From Nitriliruptoraceae bacterium (lineage in GTDB: Bacteria > Actinomycetota > Nitriliruptoria > Nitriliruptorales > Nitriliruptoraceae), in the NCBI GenBank assembly GCA_003558435.1, contig PWLR01000269.1:1-60663 (forward strand): a stretch of 60,663 nt of DNA, read 5' to 3'. This document shows, piece by piece, positions 14,738 through 24,213 of the stretch. The notes under the pieces were generated by a model. The model made no database searches. It saw nothing but the letters and a program-made list of their open reading frames with translations, and had not been told where the DNA came from. The first letter of the stretch is position 1. Each line of letters opens with the position of its first letter. Made by a program: the position numbers and the translations under genes.

Positions 14738-15702
14738 TGGACGACCGGCGCATCGCGCGGCTGCACCACGAACTCGGCGATCTCGACCTCGCCGAGCGAT
14801 TGATCCGTGCCCGTGGAGCGCTGGTCGTCGCTGTTCCCGAACCGGTGGCCCGGGCGCACCTGCGGGCCATCGAGGTCGCCACCGCCGAACCGTCCCGTCC
14901 GCCGGCCCCGACGTGGCCGCATCCCTGCCGCCCCGAGGTCGGTGGGTCACCGCCCGGCGGTGGGATCATGCAGCGAGCGGTTCGACTGGCCGCCGCAGCC
15001 ACCGTCGTGGCCTTCGCCACGATCGGAGGGTTGGCCGCCGCCGGGTCACTCCCGGCGTCCGCCCAGAACCTCGTGGCCGACGCGGTCGCCCGGGTCGGCG
15101 TCGACCTCCCACGAGCCAGCCCTCCCGCCGGTCCGCCCACCGACCTCCCCGCCCGGACCGGCGAGGTGCCCTCGGAGCGCTCGGACCTGCCCGGCACCGA
15201 ACGTCGCGACGACGACCCCGGCACCGAGCACCGGGAGCGGAACCCCGGCTCGGAGCGTCGTGGCGACAACCCGGCCGTGCAACCGCGGGAGCAGCACCCC
15301 GGTGCCGAACGCCGTGACGACAACCCCGGCGCCCAACAGCGGCGCCAGGCGCCCGACGTCGAGCCCCGGGAGCCCATAGCGGAGACCAGGTCGCACGACC
15401 AGGTCCGCGGCTCGAGTCGGGCTGGACCATCGCCGCCGCCTGACGATCGGCCAGCCCCGGGCCAGGACGCTCCGCGGCACACCGACCGACCGGCGACCTC
15501 CGAACCACAGCCGGCGGCCCCCCGCCCGGCATCCCCTGTCACCACGAGCCCCCCGGCGACCTCGCAGGGACAACTCCCCGGTACCGGGGACCCACCCGGA
15601 GCATCGAGCGCCACCACCCTGCCGGACCAACCGCCCCGGCGCAGCGAGCGGCCAGCGCCGCGTTCCGGGGGCCCGGACGACGAGCCGGCCCCCAACGACT
15701 AG
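14725..15702 (+). CDS. Sigma-factor-linked single-pass membrane protein with 9-residue repeats
   Basis: 325 residues if translation starts at ATG 14725; ATG 14737 (TGATG junction with the sigma gene) is equally plausible. The N-terminal 85 residues are soluble (MDDRRIARLHHELGDLDLA). One transmembrane helix follows at about 92-110, then an amphipathic SAQNLVADAVARVGVDLP. This helix pair is common in proteins encoded just after actinobacterial ECF sigma genes. No zinc-type Cys/His anti-sigma motif is present. The remaining 190 residues are low-complexity, with seven copies of an NPG-x-E-x-R-x-x unit. A role as anti-sigma factor is inferred from position only. Confidence 0.72.
   Translation: MDLVMDDRRIARLHHELGDLDLAERLIRARGALVVAVPEPVARAHLRAIEVATAEPSRPPAPTWPHPCRPEVGGSPPGGGIMQRAVRLAAAATVVAFATIGGLAAAGSLPASAQNLVADAVARVGVDLPRASPPAGPPTDLPARTGEVPSERSDLPGTERRDDDPGTEHRERNPGSERRGDNPAVQPREQHPGAERRDDNPGAQQRRQAPDVEPREPIAETRSHDQVRGSSRAGPSPPPDDRPAPGQDAPRHTDRPATSEPQPAAPRPASPVTTSPPATSQGQLPGTGDPPGASSATTLPDQPPRRSERPAPRSGGPDDEPAPND
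15187..15375 (+). repeat. 27-bp tandem repeat, seven copies, coding
   Basis: Seven units of exactly 27 bp run head to tail at 15187, 15214, 15241, 15268, 15295, 15322 and 15349, each encoding a nonapeptide of the form (N/D/H)-P-G-x-(E/Q)-x-R-x-x. Units are degenerate at the base level, most conserved at the CCCGG of Pro-Gly. They lie in the extracytoplasmic tail of the sigma-linked membrane protein and probably expand or contract by slippage. Confidence 0.85.
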
Positions 15703-15826
15703 CGCCGGCGCCGCTCGCCCTATCCTGCCGGCCCCGTGGGAGCAGCCGTGGGCCGGGCGGATGATGCGCAGCACCGCACGCTCGAGCCCCGGTCCTGTTC
15801 GCCACCCACTCACCACGGAGGCCCCG

Positions 15827-15907
15827 GTGCCCACCACGCCGTCACCACCCCCGGTGCCCACCACGCCGTCATCACCCCCGGTGCCCACCACGCCGTCACC
15901 ACCCCCG
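15827..15907 (+). repeat. 27-bp tandem repeat, three copies, at an N-terminus
   Basis: Three nearly identical 27-bp units at 15827, 15854 and 15881 (one C/T difference), followed by a partial fourth copy. Each encodes VPTTPSPPP. They form the first 27 codons of the acetyltransferase fusion. The unit length equals that of the repeat in the preceding gene, but the sequences are unrelated. Confidence 0.85.
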
Positions 15908-16930
15908 GTGCCCGGTATCCGTCCGGTGGTGGACAGCGACGCGCCGTCGCTGATCGAGCTGGTCGGGTCGGCGTACGCCGAGTACCCCGGTTGTGTCATG
16001 GACCTGCCGGGCATCGACGAGGACCTGACCACCCCGGCGAGCGCGGCGGCCGCCCGCGGGGGACGCTGGTGGGTGGTCGAGTCGCGCGAGCGCATCATCG
16101 CCTCCATCGGCGCGGGCGCCGTGCGCGACGACGGTCACCTCGAGCTCAAGCGGCTCTACCTCGATCAGGCGGCCCGCGGCCGTGGCATCGCCAGCGCCCT
16201 GATCCAACGGGTGGAGGCCCACGCCGCCGGCCTGGGGGCGATCGCCGTGGACCTGTGGAGCGATACCCGGTTCCGCGATGCCCACCACCGCTACCAGCAA
16301 CTCGGCTACGCGGACACGGGCGAACACCGGCAACTCCACGACCCGTCGAACACCACCGAGTTCCGGTTCGTCAAGCCCTTGAGCCCGCTCGCCGCCCGAC
16401 ACCAGGTCACCTGGAACGGCCCCGACGGCCTCGACCGCTGTGCGTTGACCTCGTTGCCGGGCGGCACGCTGTTGCGCGGCGAGGTCGCCGATACCCACTA
16501 CGAGGTCGAGCTCGACGACCACTGGCGAACCCGACGGGCCGAGGTGCGAACGGGCGCCGAGGTGCGAACGGGCGTGACCGGCCTCCGGTTGAGCTCGGAC
16601 GGCGCCGGGCGCTGGTGGCGTGATGGACGACCGGCCGAGTGGCTCGGCGGCTGCCTCGACGTCGACCTCGATCTGACCCCGGCCACCAACCTGCTGCCGA
16701 TCCGCCGCCTGTGCCCACCGGTCGGCGGGGTCGTCGACGTCACCGCGGCATGGGTCCGGTCGGCCGCGGCCACGATCGAACCGGTGGACCAGCGCTATGA
16801 ACGCACGGGTGCCACGACCTGGCGTTACGCCTCCGGAGGGTTCGAGGCCACCATCGAGGTCGACGACGACGGTCTGCCCGTCGCCTACGTCTCCGCGAGC
16901 GGTGACCAGCTGTGGACGCGCGCAGGCTGA
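15827..16930 (+). CDS. GNAT acetyltransferase fused to a putative glycolipid-binding domain
   Basis: 367 residues from GTG 15827, chosen because GGAGG lies 5 nt upstream; ATG 15761 in the same frame is less likely. Residues 1-28 are three VPTTPSPPP repeats. Residues about 30-185 are a GNAT N-acetyltransferase with LYLDQAARGRGIASALIQRVE as the acetyl-CoA loop. Residues about 195-367 match the DUF1089 putative glycolipid-binding fold: YEVELDDHW, CLDVDLDLTPATNLLPIRRL and QRYERTG..TWRY. The donor is acetyl-CoA; the acceptor is unknown. The two domains usually occur separately, so the fusion is notable. It converges on the aldolase gene with a 31-bp gap. Confidence 0.82.
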   Translation: MPTTPSPPPVPTTPSSPPVPTTPSPPPVPGIRPVVDSDAPSLIELVGSAYAEYPGCVMDLPGIDEDLTTPASAAAARGGRWWVVESRERIIASIGAGAVRDDGHLELKRLYLDQAARGRGIASALIQRVEAHAAGLGAIAVDLWSDTRFRDAHHRYQQLGYADTGEHRQLHDPSNTTEFRFVKPLSPLAARHQVTWNGPDGLDRCALTSLPGGTLLRGEVADTHYEVELDDHWRTRRAEVRTGAEVRTGVTGLRLSSDGAGRWWRDGRPAEWLGGCLDVDLDLTPATNLLPIRRLCPPVGGVVDVTAAWVRSAAATIEPVDQRYERTGATTWRYASGGFEATIEVDDDGLPVAYVSASGDQLWTRAG

Positions 16931-16961
16931 CGGGGAGTTCGGCCCGCGCGCGTCCGGGTAC

Positions 16962-17984
<1,023 letters not shown>

Positions 17985-18098
17985 CGGGGTGCTCCTCGTT
18001 GTCGTTTGCCTGGTCGGTACTACCTGCGTGTCTAGCGTGCTTGGTCGTGCGCGATGGTGGACGGCGGAACGTTTCCCACACCGTAGGTCGGAACGGCC

Positions 18099-19841
18099 TC
18101 AGGCGAGACCGACCACCTCGGCGAGCTCGTCCGCGACCGCCGAGGCCTCGGCCAGGAGCGCGTCGGTCCGTGCATCGAGATCGTCGTCCGCGCCCAGGTC
18201 GGTGCGCAGGTCGATGTAGATCTTGCATTTGGGCTCGGTGCCGGAGGGGCGGATCATGGCGCGTCCGTCGGTCAGCTCCATCGTGACCAACTCGTGCACC
18301 CCGAGCCACGGTGGACGCTCCTCGGAACCGGTCCTGAAGTCGGTGCTGGAGGTCACCGCACGACCCGCCAAGGACGCCGGCGCACCGCGGTCGAGACTGG
18401 CCATGGCGGCAGCGATCTCCGCCCGCCCGGCGGCACCGGGCCGGGTGATCGCCAGCTGATGGCTGACCCACAGGCCGTGGGTCCGGCAGAGCTCGTCCCA
18501 ACGATCGAGCACCGATCGGCCGGTCGCCGCCAGCGCTCGTGCGAGATCGGCGAACGCCACCGCGCCACCGATGCCGTCCTTGTCACGCACCACCGTGCCG
18601 ACCGAGGAGCCGAGCGCCTCCTCGAAGCCGTAGACGAAGGTGTGCAAGGCGCTTCGTTCCAGATCGCGTCCCGCCGCCCAGATCCACTTGAACCCGGTCA
18701 GCGTGACCTCGGAGCGGGCCCCGTACCGCTCGGCGACCGCGTGCACCATCGGGGTCGAGACGATGCTGGAGACCACCAGCGGCCGATCGACCTCGGTACC
18801 GGCCAGCAGATGGTCGGCCAGGAGCACGCCGATCTGGTTGCCGGTCAGCGGACGGAAGCCGCCGTCGCGGTCGGGCACGGCGATCGCCAGCCGATCACCG
18901 TCGGGGTCGTTGGCGATCACCAGCTCGGCGCCGACCTCCGCGGCCAGCGCGAGCGAGGCGTCCATGGCCCCCGGCTCCTCCGGGTTGGGGAACGCGACGG
19001 TCGGGAAGTCGCCGTCCGGCTCGGCCTGGGAGGGCACCACGTGCACGTCGAGGTAGCCGCCGTCGGCCAGGGCCCGGACCACCAGCTCGCGCGCGACCCC
19101 GTGGAGCGGGGTGTACACGATGCGTAGATCGGGGCCGGTGACCGGCGGACGGGCGGCGACGAGGTCGGCCAGGAACCGGTCCACCAGCTCGCCGCCGACC
19201 GGGGTGATCAGCTTCGTGTCGAGCACGTCCAACCGCGGGACCTCGGCCGCGGGCCCGACCGCATCGATCGCGGCCGCGATCGCGTCGTCGACCGGCGGGA
19301 CGATCTGGGCGGCGCCATCGACGTAGACCTTGTAACCGTTGTCGCGGGGCGGGTTGTGCGAGGCGGTGACCACGACCCCGGCCGCGGCGTTCAGGACCTT
19401 CTGGGTGTAGGGCACCAGCGGGGTCGGCTGCGGGGTCGGGAACCACTGCACCGGGATGCCCGCGCCGGCGAACACCCCGACCGTGTCCTGGGCGAACCGC
19501 AACGAATCGTGGCGGGCGTCGAACCCGACGATCACCCCGCGCGAGGTGACGTCCGGCACGCTCGCCAGGAGGTGATCGGCCAGGCCGCGGGTGGTGCGGA
19601 TCACCGTGGCACGGTTCATCCGGTTGGGGCCGGGTCCGACCGCCCCGCGCAGTCCCGCCGTGCCGAACGCCAACGAGGCGCCCACATGGTCGGCCAACGC
19701 GACCGGATCGTCGGCCTCGAGCAACGCCTGCAGCTCGGCCCGGGTCTGCGGGTCCGGATCCCCGGCGATCCACGCGCGCGCCCGGTCACGGAGTCGGGCC
19801 TCGGTGCGGTCCGCCGCAGCGGTGAGATCGGTGTCGTCCAT
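18099..19841 (-). CDS. Phosphoglucomutase/phosphomannomutase (alpha-D-phosphohexomutase)
   Basis: 580 residues, the long PgcA/ManB-like form. All four landmark loops are present: the phosphoserine loop TASHNPPRDNGYKVY, the metal loop NDPDGDRLAIA, the sugar loop GFEEALG and the phosphate loop RPSGTEPKCKIY. It interconverts hexose 1- and 6-phosphates for glycogen or cell-wall precursors. The ATG at 19841 follows a region with no Shine-Dalgarno sequence, so a leaderless transcript is possible. Longer in-frame starts upstream are Arg/Pro-rich and not credible. Confidence 0.93.
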   Translation of the reverse strand: MDDTDLTAAADRTEARLRDRARAWIAGDPDPQTRAELQALLEADDPVALADHVGASLAFGTAGLRGAVGPGPNRMNRATVIRTTRGLADHLLASVPDVTSRGVIVGFDARHDSLRFAQDTVGVFAGAGIPVQWFPTPQPTPLVPYTQKVLNAAAGVVVTASHNPPRDNGYKVYVDGAAQIVPPVDDAIAAAIDAVGPAAEVPRLDVLDTKLITPVGGELVDRFLADLVAARPPVTGPDLRIVYTPLHGVARELVVRALADGGYLDVHVVPSQAEPDGDFPTVAFPNPEEPGAMDASLALAAEVGAELVIANDPDGDRLAIAVPDRDGGFRPLTGNQIGVLLADHLLAGTEVDRPLVVSSIVSTPMVHAVAERYGARSEVTLTGFKWIWAAGRDLERSALHTFVYGFEEALGSSVGTVVRDKDGIGGAVAFADLARALAATGRSVLDRWDELCRTHGLWVSHQLAITRPGAAGRAEIAAAMASLDRGAPASLAGRAVTSSTDFRTGSEERPPWLGVHELVTMELTDGRAMIRPSGTEPKCKIYIDLRTDLGADDDLDARTDALLAEASAVADELAEVVGLA

Positions 19842-19920
19842 GTTCGCGACTGTAGTGCCCGGAACGGGTCCGGCGACCCCGGTGACCGGACACGTGGAGC
19901 TGAACGTCGGCCGTCGCGTC

Positions 19921-20541
19921 CTAGGTCGCCTCGGGCGTCGGGGCGTCCAGGACCGCCCGGGCCAGATGGTCGAGCAGACGTCGGTGGGCCTGCCGCGACA
20001 ACCCCCGGGGCATCGCCTGGGCCCGCAACGTCGCGGAGTCGACCAACCCGTGGACCGCGAGCGCGATCGCCCGCGCATCCGCCTCACCGAGCTCCGGGCG
20101 CCGCCCCCGGATCGCCTCGGCCCATGCGGCCACGTAGCGGCGGTGGTTCCGGCTCGCGAGCGACCGGTAGTCGTCGGGGAGATGGCGCAGTTCGCGCACG
20201 AGCAGCACCAGCGCGGCCGGCTGCTCGAGCGCCAGATCGAGCTGGGCGTCCAGCAGCTCCTCCAGCGCCTGCGCGGGGTCGAGCGATCCGGCGTGTTCGA
20301 CCGCCGGGCGCAGACGCATCCAGATGCGGTCGAGCACCGCCATCAGCAGCGCATCCTTGGACGCGAAGTGTCGGTAGAGCCCGGGCCCCGAGATACCGGC
20401 GGCCGCACCCAGGTCGTCGACCGACACCCCGTGGAACCCGTGCTCGTGGAACAACTGCTCGGCGGCGTCCAGTACCGCTTCGCGGCGCCGCCGACCGCGA
20501 TCGGTCGTCGGCGCCGCGAGGTCGGGGGCCGCCTCGCTCAC
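19921..20541 (-). CDS. TetR-family regulator of the acyl-CoA dehydrogenase operon
   Basis: 206 residues. The N-terminal helix-turn-helix spans about 15-60 (REAVLDAAEQLFHEHGFHGV, VDDLGAAAGISGPGLYRHF, SKDALLMAVLDRI). The C-terminal ligand domain is compatible with an acyl-CoA effector, as in KstR2/FadR-like TetR proteins. GTG 20541 overlaps the stop of the upstream acyl-CoA dehydrogenase (GTGA), so it is the last gene of that operon and likely feeds back on it. The 14-bp palindrome at 23022 is its best candidate operator. Ligand identity is not readable. Confidence 0.9.
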   Translation of the reverse strand: MSEAAPDLAAPTTDRGRRRREAVLDAAEQLFHEHGFHGVSVDDLGAAAGISGPGLYRHFASKDALLMAVLDRIWMRLRPAVEHAGSLDPAQALEELLDAQLDLALEQPAALVLLVRELRHLPDDYRSLASRNHRRYVAAWAEAIRGRRPELGEADARAIALAVHGLVDSATLRAQAMPRGLSRQAHRRLLDHLARAVLDAPTPEAT

Positions 20542-21683
20542 AGGCCGATGGCCTGGCCGAGCAGCGCCCGGTGGTGCTTGGGGTCGCCGAGCAGCAGCTT
20601 CGTCGACTTCGCTCGCTTGAAGTACAGGTGGGCGTCGTGCTCCCACGTGAACCCGATCCCGCCGAAGATCTGGATGCCGTGGCCGGTCGCCTGCTCGTAG
20701 ATCTCCGAGCAGTAGGACTTCGCGAGCGGTGCGGCGATGGCCAGCTCCTCGCGCTCGCCGGCGGCCAGGATGCGCGCCGCGTGGTAGGCGGCCGACCGCG
20801 CGGACTCGGAGGCGACCAACATCTCGGCCAGGCGGTGCTTGATGGCCTGGAACGACCCGATGGACCGGCCGAACTGCACCCGATCCCGGGCGTAGGCGGT
20901 GGTGGTCCGGAGGGTCTCCTGGGTACCGCCGGCCTGTTCACAGGCGATCGCGACGACCCCGGCCTCGAGCGCCCGGTGCAGGGCCGCGACCGCGTCCGCT
21001 CCCGAGAGCCGGTCGGCGTCCTGCACGCGGACCCCGGAGTACACGATGCTCGCCATCGGGCGGGTGAGGTCGAGCACCTCGAGGTCCGTGCGTTCGACGC
21101 CGGCGGTGTCACCCGCGACCACGAACAGCTCGAGGCCGTCGGGGCCGTTGGCGGCCGTGACGAGGTGGGTGGCGGTGCGTCCGTCGACGACGAACCCGGC
21201 GGTGCCGTCGAGCACCCACGCGTCACCGTCACGCACGGCGCGGACGCCGGGATCGGCGGTCAGCCGACCGGCGGGGTCGAGATGCGCCAGCGCCAGACGG
21301 GTGGTGCCGGCGGCGACGCCCGGCAGGATCGCCCCCTTCTGCTCGTCGCTGCCCGCAGCGAGCACGGCTTCCGCGCCGAGCACGACCGAGGACAGCAGCG
21401 GCACCGGCGCCAGGCGCCGGCCGAGCTCCTCGAACACCAGCGACAGTTCGGTGAAGGTGGATCCGGCCCCTCCGTACTGCTCGGGGATGGTCAGGCCGGT
21501 CAGCCCGAGGTTGGCGAGCTCGGTCCACAGGACCTCGTCGAACCCGTCGTCGCCGAGCATGACCTCGCGGACACGCTCGCTGGTGGCCCGGTCCTTCAAC
21601 ACGTCACGGACCATGTCGACGAGCAACTTCTGCTCCTCGGTCAGGGCGAACGCGACGACGGGCGGTGCGGTGGTGACAGTCAT
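20538..21683 (-). CDS. Acyl-CoA dehydrogenase, probable partner subunit 1
   Basis: 381 residues with the three-domain acyl-CoA dehydrogenase layout. FALTEEQKLLVDMVRD begins the helical N-domain. RVQFGRSIGSFQAIKHRLAE is the FAD-contact helix, and HGIQIFGGIGFTWEHDAHLY the C-terminal flavin/adenine segment. The middle beta domain is short and divergent. The C-terminal helix ends with LYFKRAKSTKLLLGD and lacks the usual catalytic YEGTSEI stretch, as in one half of the heteromeric (alpha2beta2) FadE pairs of mycobacterial sterol side-chain degradation. It lies 72 bp downstream of the other dehydrogenase and overlaps the TetR gene. Confidence 0.9.
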   Translation of the reverse strand: MTVTTAPPVVAFALTEEQKLLVDMVRDVLKDRATSERVREVMLGDDGFDEVLWTELANLGLTGLTIPEQYGGAGSTFTELSLVFEELGRRLAPVPLLSSVVLGAEAVLAAGSDEQKGAILPGVAAGTTRLALAHLDPAGRLTADPGVRAVRDGDAWVLDGTAGFVVDGRTATHLVTAANGPDGLELFVVAGDTAGVERTDLEVLDLTRPMASIVYSGVRVQDADRLSGADAVAALHRALEAGVVAIACEQAGGTQETLRTTTAYARDRVQFGRSIGSFQAIKHRLAEMLVASESARSAAYHAARILAAGEREELAIAAPLAKSYCSEIYEQATGHGIQIFGGIGFTWEHDAHLYFKRAKSTKLLLGDPKHHRALLGQAIGL

Positions 21684-21755
21684 CGGTGACGACTCCTCGA
21701 TGTGGCGCGGCCGGGGACGCGACGGCGCGGGAACGGTTGCGTGGTGACGCCGGGT

Positions 21756-22952
21756 TCAGCTGCGCGGGACCTCGCGCCAGGGGATGTTCTTGTCGACACG
21801 GGGCTCGCCCGGCAGGCCGAGCACCCGCTCACCGAGGATGTTCTTCATGATCTCGCTGGTGCCCCCCTCGATCGAGTTGGCGCGCGAGCGCAGGAACGCC
21901 TTGTGGGCGGAGGTGCCGCGGTTGGAGGTCTGATCCGGGCGGGTGAACTCGTACCCGCCGGGATAGGTCATGCCCTCGGGCCCCATCAGGTCCATCGTGA
22001 AGCTCGTGATGGCCTTGTTGAGATCCGCCCAGTGCAGCTTGGCGGTGGAGCCCTCCGGCCCCGGCGTGCCCTGCTTGGCGGCCTCCTTGGCGCGCAGCGT
22101 CGTCAGACGCATGGCTTCGGCCTCGGCCCAGTACGACAGCAGCTGGTCGCGCTGGACCGGGTCGCCGTCCTGACCGTGGAGCTTCTCCCAGGCCTCGACC
22201 GCGAGGCTGATCGAGCCGGAGCCGCGCGGCGAGACACTGCCACCGATCGCGACGCGCTCGTTCATCAGGGTCGTCATCGCCACCGCCCAACCCTGCCCGA
22301 CCTCGCCGACGCGCAGGTCATCGGGGATCGGGGTGTCGGTGAAGTAGACCTCGTTGAACTCCGCCTCACCGGTGATCTGGTAGAGCGGACGGACATCGAC
22401 GCCGTCGGCCTCCATGTCCACGATGAAGTAGGTCAACCCGGCGTGCTTGGGCAGGTCCGGGTCGGTGCGGGTGACGAGCAGGCCCCACTTGGCGAGGTGG
22501 CCGAGGGTGGTCCACACCTTCTGACCGTTGACGATCCAGGTGTCACCCTCCTGCTTGGCGGAGGTCGCCAGAGCCGCGAGGTCCGAGCCGGCGCCGGGTT
22601 CGGAGAACAGCTGACACCAGATCTCCTCGCAGGCGAACATCGGGCGCAGGAAGCGCTGCTGGTGCTCGTCGGTGCCATGAGCCATGATCGTGCCGGCACC
22701 CATGCCGATCCCGAGCACGTTCAGGTACCGGTTGCGGGTGGAGCCGCCGGCCTCGTTGATGCGCCGGTCGACCTCGCCCTGCCACCTCGGGCTGACGCCG
22801 AGCCCACCGAAGCCCTCGGCGTGCTGGACCCAGGCCAGACCGTGATCGAACTGCGCGCCCCAGAACTCCCGCTCGGGGGTGTCCGCCGGCGGGTGCGAGG
22901 CGAACAAGGCCTCGATCTGTTCGTCGACCAGCTTGCGTTCGTCCGTCGCCAC
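21756..22952 (-). CDS. Acyl-CoA dehydrogenase, probable partner subunit 2
   Basis: 398 residues. LFSEPGAGSDLAAL and GDTWIVNGQKVWTT are the flavin- and substrate-binding beta-domain motifs. The C-terminal helix has SIEGGTSEIMKNILGERVL, carrying the catalytic-type Glu region missing in the neighbouring dehydrogenase. It oxidises an acyl-CoA to the enoyl-CoA with electron transfer to ETF. GTG 22952 has GGAGG 8 nt upstream. It is the first gene of a three-gene operon (two dehydrogenases and TetR). Together with the carboxylase operon it suggests breakdown of branched or cyclic acids, an inference only. Confidence 0.92.
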   Translation of the reverse strand: MATDERKLVDEQIEALFASHPPADTPEREFWGAQFDHGLAWVQHAEGFGGLGVSPRWQGEVDRRINEAGGSTRNRYLNVLGIGMGAGTIMAHGTDEHQQRFLRPMFACEEIWCQLFSEPGAGSDLAALATSAKQEGDTWIVNGQKVWTTLGHLAKWGLLVTRTDPDLPKHAGLTYFIVDMEADGVDVRPLYQITGEAEFNEVYFTDTPIPDDLRVGEVGQGWAVAMTTLMNERVAIGGSVSPRGSGSISLAVEAWEKLHGQDGDPVQRDQLLSYWAEAEAMRLTTLRAKEAAKQGTPGPEGSTAKLHWADLNKAITSFTMDLMGPEGMTYPGGYEFTRPDQTSNRGTSAHKAFLRSRANSIEGGTSEIMKNILGERVLGLPGEPRVDKNIPWREVPRS

Positions 22953-23021
22953 GAGGTTGCCTCCCTGATCGCGGGGCGCCGGACCTGCCGTCCGGGCGCC
23001 TGGTCGGACTCCCCCGACCGA

Positions 23022-23035
23022 AGTGAACGTTCACT
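23022..23035. promoter_or_regulatory. 14-bp perfect palindrome, likely TetR operator
   Basis: AGTGAACGTTCACT reads identically on both strands and lies 70 bp upstream of the acyl-CoA dehydrogenase operon start and 93 bp before the divergent homocysteine methyltransferase. A palindrome of this size with a GAACGTTC core is typical of operators bound by TetR regulators of acyl-CoA metabolism. The TetR gene in the operon is the obvious candidate. Confidence 0.65.
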
Positions 23036-23127
23036 AACAAGCCTAGCGCCCGCGACACGGGGCGCCACCTCCGAGCCCGTCCCCCGCGCCGTCCCCCGCC
23101 CCGCGCCGTCCCGTGAACGGAACCCGC

Positions 23128-24213
23128 ATGGACACCGGACCGACCACCGGACCCACCACCGGACCCCCCGCCGGACCGCCGGCCGCGCCGGCATCCGAGC
23201 TCGTGCGGCTGCCGGGGCACACCGACGACGAGGTGGTGGTCCTCGACGGCGGGACCTCGACGGCGCTGCACCAGGCCGGCCACGCGCTCGACGACGCCAT
23301 GTGGACCGCACGGCTGCTGGTCGACGACCCCGAGGCCCTCGTCGCGGTCCATGCCTCCTTCCTGGCCGCCGGCGCCCAGGTGGTGACCACCGCGAGCTAC
23401 CAGCTGGCGGCCGAGTCCCTGGCCGCGAGCGGACGCGACCCCGCCGAGCTCGACGCGCTGCTCGCCCGGTCGGTCGAGCTCGCCCGGCAGGCGGTCGACC
23501 ACCACCGCACGTCGCGCGGTGGCGCGCGCAGGCTGGTCGCGGCGTCGGTCGGCCCCTACGGCGCCGTCCTCGCCGACGGCTCCGAGTACCGCGGCGGCTA
23601 CGGGCTCAGCGAGGAGGCGTTGGTGGCCTTCCACGCGCCGCGGGTGGCCGCGCTGGTCGCCGCCGGCGCGGACGTGCTCGCCTGTGAGACCTGTCCCTCG
23701 GCGATCGAACTGGCCGCCCTGGCGCGGGTACTCGCCGAGGTGTCCACGCCCGCCTACGTGTCGGTCACGCTCGGCGCCGACGGCACGACCACCGCCGAGG
23801 GCCAGCCGTTGATGGACGCGTTCGCTCCCCTGCTGGGACGTCCGAACGTCATCGGGGTCGGCGTCAACTGCTGCCCCCCGGAGCTGGTCGGGCCCGCCCT
23901 CGAGCTGCTGGCCGGTGCCGGGCTGCCGCTGGTCGTCAAGCCCAACATCGGTGAGCGCTACGACGCGACCACCAGACGCTGGCTGCCGGCCGACCCCGCC
24001 GCCCCTGGCGCGGACCGCCCACCGGCAACCGTCGAGGTCGGTGCGTGGATCGCCGCCGGGGCCCGGTTGATCGGGGGCTGTTGTGGGACCACGCCGGCCG
24101 ATCTGGGATCGCTCAGTCGCGCGGTCGCGTCGTCGGCGGGCCCGTCGCGCCCGTCCCGGCGCCGACCCGCTCGACCCGGCGGCGGAGACGATGCAGCTGG
24201 ACCCCCTGCATGA
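23128..24213 (+). CDS. Homocysteine S-methyltransferase family protein
   Basis: 361 residues from ATG 23128 (a GTG 15 nt earlier is also possible). After a Gly/Pro/Thr-rich N-tail the Hcy-binding barrel begins at VVVLDGGTSTALHQAG. The zinc-binding cysteines are visible in GVGVNCCPPEL and LIGGCCGTTPADL. The family transfers a methyl group from S-methylmethionine, or a related donor, to homocysteine (MmuM-like). The length and lack of a cobalamin domain exclude MetH. The last 34 codons overlap the 3' end of the convergent SRPBCC gene by 101 bp. Confidence 0.88.
   Translation: MDTGPTTGPTTGPPAGPPAAPASELVRLPGHTDDEVVVLDGGTSTALHQAGHALDDAMWTARLLVDDPEALVAVHASFLAAGAQVVTTASYQLAAESLAASGRDPAELDALLARSVELARQAVDHHRTSRGGARRLVAASVGPYGAVLADGSEYRGGYGLSEEALVAFHAPRVAALVAAGADVLACETCPSAIELAALARVLAEVSTPAYVSVTLGADGTTTAEGQPLMDAFAPLLGRPNVIGVGVNCCPPELVGPALELLAGAGLPLVVKPNIGERYDATTRRWLPADPAAPGADRPPATVEVGAWIAAGARLIGGCCGTTPADLGSLSRAVASSAGPSRPSRRRPARPGGGDDAAGPPA

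Noticed and set aside
15187-15375. Possible CRISPR array from the regular 27-bp units
   Set aside because: Units are contiguous with no spacers and stay in frame, so it is a protein-coding tandem repeat.
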